Source: a virus
DNA: 24,599 bases
Direction: 5' to 3' (one strand)
IMG/VR virus record: IMGVR_UViG_3300035703_000401
Location: 1 to 24,599 of that record
The notes under the pieces were generated by a model, which worked only from the letters and a program-made list of their open reading frames with translations, did not search any database and had not been told where the DNA came from. Of the stretch, positions 20,357-24,599 are shown one piece after another. The stretch's first letter is position 1. Each line of letters starts with the position of its first letter. A program made the position numbers and the translations under genes.

Positions 20357-21081
20357 ATTATGTTAATGTTTCTATCTAGATCTTCATTTGATGCGGGAAG
20401 TCCTTTTGTGTAAAGTGCATAAGAAAAATTATATTTTCCAGATCCTTTTGGTTGAACTCTAACTCTTATAAAGGTCTCCTCTGGAGTAAATTGTTTGAGA
20501 TCTTTTGAAATATTCAAAGGATCTTTAACACCAAACCAGTACAAACCTCTTCCTCCAATTTGGATATAATGAGATCCTTTACTTGTATAATAATCTACTA
20601 TATCACTATAACTACATTTAATTTTTATTTCCGACAATGCCTCCAAATCTTGCTTTCCCCTCTTATCTCTAGGTATTTTTATAACATTCTTGAAGGGGTG
20701 TGTTTTCTCCTCTTCTAAGTATAGAGGATAATATTTATCATTATCTAAATACCACTTCTTATTAACCACCTCTGTAACTTTATATTTTCTAGCAATATTT
20801 CTCATTATTTCTTTTGAGGTATTTTCATCATCAAGTTCATTAGATTCAGTCAATACCCAAGGTAATTTATTTGGGGAGTTATCAAATTTTAAAGTTCCAG
20901 AACCAAAGGCAGCAGATAAATTTAATTTAATCTCCAATCCACTAGTACCAAAACGATTTTCAACAGTAACATCTTGTCCTGGAATTTGTTCTACATCATT
21001 AACATCAAGAGGAATTTTTCCGGCATTCTTCAATTCTTTGAATAACTTTCTCTCATAAAGTTGCCCCTTATTGAATGCCAT
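20353..21081 (-). CDS. Putative PD-(D/E)XK nuclease-like protein
   Basis: A 242-residue protein. The N-terminus has GQLYERKLFKELKNAGK (Glu10 in a helix), GQDVTVENRFG (Asp37) and SGLEIKLNLSAAFG (Glu50-x-Lys52), which is the spacing expected for a restriction-endonuclease-type core (E...D...ExK). The remaining ~180 residues are mixed alpha/beta with basic stretches (PRDKRGKQDLEAL; a tyrosine- and glycine-rich IQIGGRGLYWFG segment). No family is recognised; nuclease activity is inferred from the motif alone. The ATG directly follows the T-tract of the mazG terminator, leaving no normal Shine-Dalgarno spacing. It starts an operon with the 74-aa gene and the nucleotidyltransferase. Confidence 0.65.
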   Translation of the reverse strand: MAFNKGQLYERKLFKELKNAGKIPLDVNDVEQIPGQDVTVENRFGTSGLEIKLNLSAAFGSGTLKFDNSPNKLPWVLTESNELDDENTSKEIMRNIARKYKVTEVVNKKWYLDNDKYYPLYLEEEKTHPFKNVIKIPRDKRGKQDLEALSEIKIKCSYSDIVDYYTSKGSHYIQIGGRGLYWFGVKDPLNISKDLKQFTPEETFIRVRVQPKGSGKYNFSYALYTKGLPASNEDLDRNINII

Positions 21082-21115
21082 AAAAAAATCCCGTTTCCTT
21101 TATTTAGAAACGGGA
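21082..21115 (-). terminator. Rho-independent terminator of mazG
   Basis: Perfect 9-bp stem TCCCGTTTC/GAAACGGGA with a 9-nt loop, beginning 6 bp after the mazG stop codon and followed by seven T residues that run straight into the next ATG. It should end the gp43-uvsX-41-mazG transcript. Confidence 0.92.
21101..21108 (-). promoter_or_regulatory. Degenerate late promoter inside terminator loop
   Basis: TCTAAATA on the minus strand (7 of 8 to TATAAATA) spans the loop of the mazG terminator hairpin, 19 bp before the next ATG. The position fits the other late promoters here. Confidence 0.5.
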
Positions 21116-21120
21116 CCTTA

Positions 21121-21531
21121 TCAAATATCTCCTACTTCTCGGTTCTCGGAATAATAAACATCAAAGAAACCATCTGGATATCGTTTCATCAATTTATCAA
21201 TATTAGTTTGAATAACTTGATCAAAAGAAACCTCAAGAGCAATGCAAGCTTGTGCTACGTACCACATCGTATCACCAAGTTCTTTGATTAGGTGAGTGCG
21301 GGTTTCATCATTCCAGGATTTGCCCTGGAATACCATCTTCTTTACGATTTCCATAAACTCACCACCTTCAGCATTAATACCAACAGCAGCAGTTAGAAGA
21401 CGTTCAATATTTGCTCCTTTCTGATCCAGTTCAACCATTCGATCAGATAGTGCTACAAAATCTTTTGATGCATCAGAAGTAACAGCATCAACAAAATTTT
21501 GGTATTTGTCAAAATCAATTTTTTGTGTCAT
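21121..21531 (-). CDS. mazG: MazG-type nucleotide pyrophosphohydrolase
   Basis: A 136-residue single-domain MazG. The metal-binding motif is present as EGGEFME (Glu55, Glu58, Glu61) followed by KELGD (Glu84, Asp87), the ExxE...ExxD pattern of all-alpha NTP pyrophosphatases. Cyanophage MazG proteins of this length are widespread and were proposed to lower (p)ppGpp or to clean up (d)NTP pools; their best substrates are debated. Its ATG overlaps the gp41 stop by 1 bp (TAATG), so it belongs to the replication operon and is followed by a strong terminator. Confidence 0.92.
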   Translation of the reverse strand: MTQKIDFDKYQNFVDAVTSDASKDFVALSDRMVELDQKGANIERLLTAAVGINAEGGEFMEIVKKMVFQGKSWNDETRTHLIKELGDTMWYVAQACIALEVSFDQVIQTNIDKLMKRYPDGFFDVYYSENREVGDI

Positions 21532-22910
21532 TAGAATTTTAATCCAGAAAATTTATTAGTTTTTTTAGTATCTTCTTCATAATCATACTCTTCTTCTTTA
21601 CCAGAGTCAAGTATGTTATCTTGAGCACTTTGCTCACAATCATAAAGTCTCATCTTCGCACGATCAATACCAACAACAAATCGTTTATTGACCGTAGGAT
21701 CATTATACCTATTCTTAAGTTGCTTAACCATAATCTGACCCATCTGTTCTAGTTCTTCAGTACTAATCAAAGCAAACATAAAGTCTGCAGTAGCAGGAAG
21801 ACCAAAGGATTCAGAAGTGTCCGTCAGTTCTACATCAGAGTTGCCATATCCACTACGAGTAGTTTGAGTGGCACTGACGATTGGAACATTAAACTCCACA
21901 GCAAGACCACGAAGTTCTTCTGCGATTGCCTTTACATAAGAATAAGAATTCACTGAGAAATTTGCCTTGTATCTAGAAGAAGCACAGATATTAAGATAAT
22001 CAATAAAGATAATATCTGGTTTAAATGATTTCTTCAAAGACAACTCATTGAGTAATGATTTAAAATGTCCCGAATGTGCCGAAGCAGTAGGATATTCTTT
22101 AATGATTAACTTACCTTGAGTTTTTTTGTTAAGAATATCAATCTTCTTCTCAAACATATTTTTGGAAAGATCAACAATATCTTTGATATTTACATTCAAG
22201 AGGTTCGAGTCAATTCTTTCAGCAATCCTGTTCTCTGCCATTTCAAGTGTAATGTAGAGAACATTGCGTCCTTGCAGGAGGACGGAGCTAGCCATGTGGC
22301 ACATGAATAGACTTTTCCCGACACCCGTACCAGCAAGAGCGACGTTGAGAGTCTTATTAGGTAGACCACCTTTTGTAATTTTGTTGAAGTATTCAAGGTC
22401 AAATGGGATTTTATCTTCTTTTCTGTGATAAGATTCATATCTTTCTAGGTAGTCCTGTAAATAATCATGTCCGATGTGGTCGTCAAAACTAACGGCAAGT
22501 GCGTTCTGAAGAATTGATGGAATAGCATCTCGGTTTTTCTTTTCGTCCTGTCCGTCAGCAATTTTAATGCTTTCCATCAGTGCGAGATAAATTGCTTTAT
22601 CTCTGCACCATTTTTCAGTTGTATCAGTTAACCACTGATCGTCAACACTAGAATCATCCAGTGCCTTTACATAATCACAAATGACTTTATAAGTGTCCTC
22701 TGTGATATCTGTCCTTTTTTCAGTTTCAATTAATACAACTTCTTTGGTGGCAAGATTGTCATAGTTAAGAATGAACTTACAAATCTCTTCAAATACTACA
22801 CGTTCATGAGTGTTATCAAAATATTCATTTTTAAGAAAAGGCAAAACCTTTCTACAATAGTCCCCATTGAAAATGAGATTTCTTAGAATTGTAGTTTCAA
22901 TCTTTTCCAT
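21531..22910 (-). CDS. 41: Replicative DNA helicase, T4 gp41-like
   Basis: A 459-residue DnaB-family helicase. The N-terminal helical domain (1-~150) is followed by a RecA-like motor: Walker A AGTGVGKS (193-200), LEMAENRIAERI, Walker B DIIFIDYL, VPIVSATQTTRSG (sensor loop) and a C-terminal arginine segment VKQLKNRY. gp41 forms a hexamer on the lagging strand and recruits gp61 primase, which is also present here. The tail (EEEYDYEEDTKK, then SGLKF) is acidic. Full length compared with T4 gp41 (475 aa). GGAGGG lies just before the ATG, inside the end of uvsX, with a TAATG overlap. Confidence 0.95.
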   Translation of the reverse strand: MEKIETTILRNLIFNGDYCRKVLPFLKNEYFDNTHERVVFEEICKFILNYDNLATKEVVLIETEKRTDITEDTYKVICDYVKALDDSSVDDQWLTDTTEKWCRDKAIYLALMESIKIADGQDEKKNRDAIPSILQNALAVSFDDHIGHDYLQDYLERYESYHRKEDKIPFDLEYFNKITKGGLPNKTLNVALAGTGVGKSLFMCHMASSVLLQGRNVLYITLEMAENRIAERIDSNLLNVNIKDIVDLSKNMFEKKIDILNKKTQGKLIIKEYPTASAHSGHFKSLLNELSLKKSFKPDIIFIDYLNICASSRYKANFSVNSYSYVKAIAEELRGLAVEFNVPIVSATQTTRSGYGNSDVELTDTSESFGLPATADFMFALISTEELEQMGQIMVKQLKNRYNDPTVNKRFVVGIDRAKMRLYDCEQSAQDNILDSGKEEEYDYEEDTKKTNKFSGLKF

Positions 22911-23914
22911 TACCCTCCGTATAAGAATTCTTTTTGTGCTGCTTCATCTAATGCCTGCATTACTTCACCCGTGAAGTATTTTTCCGGATTTTCCATTATG
23001 GTTTTCCCATATTGCGATCCGAACGCAGTTTCGTACCTAGTCCCAGACTTTTTGAATATTTCATATTTCTCAGCCAAATCAAGAAGACCATAATACTTAT
23101 CAAGACCACGATCATCATAATACAACCTTACCTCCACTGTTTTGTTTTCTTTACTAAGTCTGGACTTATGAGTTGTTGCTTTAATAATGTTTCCAACAAC
23201 TTCTGTACCATCCTTTTCTTTCTTCTTAGAAAGGTAGATGATTGTAGATGCTGCATACTTAAGTCCAGATCCACCACTCATTTCTTTAGTTGGAACATAA
23301 GATCCTACCACATCATAAGTGTGATTGGTGACAATCATTGGAATTTTTGCCTGACCCAGTTTTAAGGTTAGCATCCTGAAGGCACCTTTGACAAGTTGGG
23401 ATTTAGTCATATCTCTAACTTGTTTTTCATTCAAAGCATCATCAATTTCTTTTTCAGTGGAAAGCATTCCAAGAGAATCAAGAACAAACATACAAGGACT
23501 TCTATCTTCTTCTTTCTTCTTCAGATACATATCGACTGCCTTGAGTGCTTTAGATCGAAACTCCTCAATAGTAACTACATTTAGTACAACGATTCGTTTA
23601 ACATCTATTCCCCTGGATACTAGTAATGATTTGTTGATAGCAGCCTCAGTGTCAAAGTAGAGACAGTAACCATCGGGATTAGTATCAAGAAAGTTCTTAA
23701 CCACTGCGAGAGAGAAAAAAGTCTTTCCAGTAGAAGACTCTCCAGCAATAGCAGTAATCTTATTCCCAGATACACCGCCAAGTACACTACCTGAAACCAG
23801 TGCATTAAAAATGTATGAACCCGTATCAACATAAGTTTCCGTCTCATCAATTTCCGATGCTAATGATGCATATTCACCACCAACTTCTTTAATTATATCC
23901 TTTAAAAAATCCAT
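22910..23914 (-). CDS. uvsX: RecA-like recombinase UvsX
   Basis: A 334-residue strand-exchange protein. Walker A GESSTGKT (58-65), YFDTEAAIN with the catalytic Glu region, Walker [10 protein letters not shown], and the DNA-binding loop region [19 protein letters not shown] are all present. UvsX catalyses homologous pairing for recombination-dependent replication in T4-like phages. It is slightly shorter than T4 UvsX (~390 aa), normal for cyanophages. The start has a strong AGGAG Shine-Dalgarno sequence 8 bp upstream, lying in the small gene before it. Confidence 0.96.
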   Translation of the reverse strand: MDFLKDIIKEVGGEYASLASEIDETETYVDTGSYIFNALVSGSVLGGVSGNKITAIAGESSTGKTFFSLAVVKNFLDTNPDGYCLYFDTEAAINKSLLVSRGIDVKRIVVLNVVTIEEFRSKALKAVDMYLKKKEEDRSPCMFVLDSLGMLSTEKEIDDALNEKQVRDMTKSQLVKGAFRMLTLKLGQAKIPMIVTNHTYDVVGSYVPTKEMSGGSGLKYAASTIIYLSKKKEKDGTEVVGNIIKATTHKSRLSKENKTVEVRLYYDDRGLDKYYGLLDLAEKYEIFKKSGTRYETAFGSQYGKTIMENPEKYFTGEVMQALDEAAQKEFLYGG

Positions 23915-24034
23915 TCAATTGTCTCCTGTAAATAATAGTCTCCATAGTTTGTAATATAACTCTCGATCTTTAGTAGGTTTCAGATAATTTAATATTTCTT
24001 TCACCTCTTCCTTTTTAAGTTTTATAGTTATCAT
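23915..24034 (-). CDS. Small hypothetical protein between gp43 and uvsX (39 aa)
   Basis: ATG at 24034-24032 overlaps the gp43 stop codon as ATGA (24031-24034), and the TGA at 23917-23915 directly abuts the uvsX ATG. The 39-aa product (MITIKLKKEEVKEILNYLKP, then TKDRELYYKLWRLLFTGDN) is amphipathic and basic. It tiles the gap exactly, which argues that it is a real gene. The function is unknown. Confidence 0.75.
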   Translation of the reverse strand: MITIKLKKEEVKEILNYLKPTKDRELYYKLWRLLFTGDN

Positions 24035-24599
24035 ATGAAAAGTGATTCAATTGTATTTGTCTTTTCAACTCTCCATCCAATGCAATGAAGTATGATTTTC
24101 AATGGATCTAAAAAACTCTTCTCGAATTGCAAATCATAATCAACATACCTTTCCAAATTTAATTCCTTTGGGAATTTTTGAATGAATGAAATAACATTTT
24201 CGTGAATTGTATTTGGTTTCTTGAGATAGCAGAACTTTACTTTCTCTCCATTGTTGATAGTTGGATATTTTGAATCCAACTTGTTCTTCCTCACATAGTA
24301 ATTATATAACAAAGAACCTCTGATATGAATAGGAGTCCTTTCTATGTAAATTGAATGTGCCGATTTATATTTCCCAAGATTATTAGCAGTTCTAGGGAAT
24401 GATATATCTTCTGGAAGTAGTGAATTGAATTCCTTCTTACACTTAGACACAAAATCAATTAGATCATCCTCAGTTTTAGTCATAATGATTTTAAGAGCAT
24501 CTTTAATCATTTGACGACAAGGTGCAGGAGTAGAAGATTTAACTGCTTCAATTCCCATAATCTTTAGTTTTGGTTCAGAGTATCGAACTCCTTCACTGT
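24031..24599 (-). CDS. 43: DNA polymerase gp43, C-terminal part (5' end outside window)
   Basis: The frame is open to the window edge and ends in TGA at 24033-24031. The ~188 visible residues begin SEGVRYSEPKLKIMGIEAVK and include SSTPAPCRQMIKDALKIIM, DISFPRTANNLGKY, and the tail DYDLQFEKSFLDPLKIILHC followed by IGWRVEKTNTIESLFI. This is the thumb and C-terminal tail of the T4-type family B DNA polymerase; the last residues resemble the clamp-binding tail. The polymerase and exonuclease domains lie outside. It is the upstream gene of the uvsX-41-mazG block. Confidence 0.95.
   Translation of the reverse strand, partial: SEGVRYSEPKLKIMGIEAVKSSTPAPCRQMIKDALKIIMTKTEDDLIDFVSKCKKEFNSLLPEDISFPRTANNLGKYKSAHSIYIERTPIHIRGSLLYNYYVRKNKLDSKYPTINNGEKVKFCYLKKPNTIHENVISFIQKFPKELNLERYVDYDLQFEKSFLDPLKIILHCIGWRVEKTNTIESLFI

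Noticed and set aside
1-24599. CRISPR arrays, integrase or attachment sites, insertion sequences
   Set aside because: No spaced repeat array, recombinase, transposase or target-site duplication was seen on reading both strands.

Overview
The window is part of the genome of a T4-like cyanophage (family formerly called Myoviridae) that infects marine picocyanobacteria (Synechococcus or Prochlorococcus). The T4 replication genes gp43, uvsX, gp41 and gp61 sit beside nrdA/nrdB, a phage-type mazG, a high-light-inducible (hli) gene, a cyanobacterial SLH/OprB-type porin, tRNAs and T4-type late promoters (TATAAATA). Every supported gene lies on the minus strand, so transcription runs from high to low coordinates. 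The DNA is AT-rich. Coding density is very high, many genes overlap by 1-11 bp, and no stretch above 300 bp lacks a gene.

Layout in the direction of transcription. (1) 24599-21121, replication: C-terminal end of DNA polymerase gp43, a 39-codon gene, UvsX recombinase, gp41 helicase, MazG, then a terminator. (2) 21081-16084, late or virion-associated genes: a candidate PD-(D/E)XK protein, a small unknown, a nucleotidyltransferase with a T4 internal-protein-like N-terminus, an acidic repeat protein, a 56-aa protein, an Ig-like structural protein and three small unknowns. (3) 16072-11615: primase gp61, nrdA and nrdB from a sigma70-type promoter, ending in a UUCG-loop terminator. (4) 11557-6748, accessory genes: a modular protein with a C-terminal HAD phosphatase, a GIY-YIG-like nuclease, a 62-aa protein, an RlpA-like protein, tRNA-Gly, the porin, a tRNA with CAU anticodon, a zinc-ribbon protein and a 50-aa protein. 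(5) 6649-238: a tightly overlapping eight-gene sugar operon with a GDP-mannose 3,5-epimerase homologue, two methyltransferases, a GT11 fucosyltransferase-type enzyme, GT2, GT4-like and GT25 glycosyltransferases and one GT-B-like protein. (6) 185-1: start of an hli gene.

Regulation can be partly read from the sequence. Seven sigma70-like promoters (TTGACA-like, 17-18 bp spacer, TATAAT-like) precede hli, the sugar operon, tRNA-Gly (two in tandem), the 62-aa gene, the GIY-YIG gene and gp61. Six of them carry TAGG within 0-4 bp upstream of the -10 box. Four exact TATAAATA late promoters precede the HAD-domain protein, the Ig-like protein, the porin and the zinc-ribbon gene; several 7-of-8 matches precede other genes. 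In four places a hairpin terminator of the upstream gene directly abuts or contains the late promoter of the next gene, a compact early-to-late switch.

The most interesting points are: enzymes that look packaged in the capsid; a nucleotide-sugar pathway that may make GDP-L-galactose for a GT11 enzyme; the terminator/late-promoter units; the TAGG promoter element; a host-like porin under late control; and a foldable GC-rich leader before the RlpA-like gene. All functions are inferred from reading the sequence; no database search was run.
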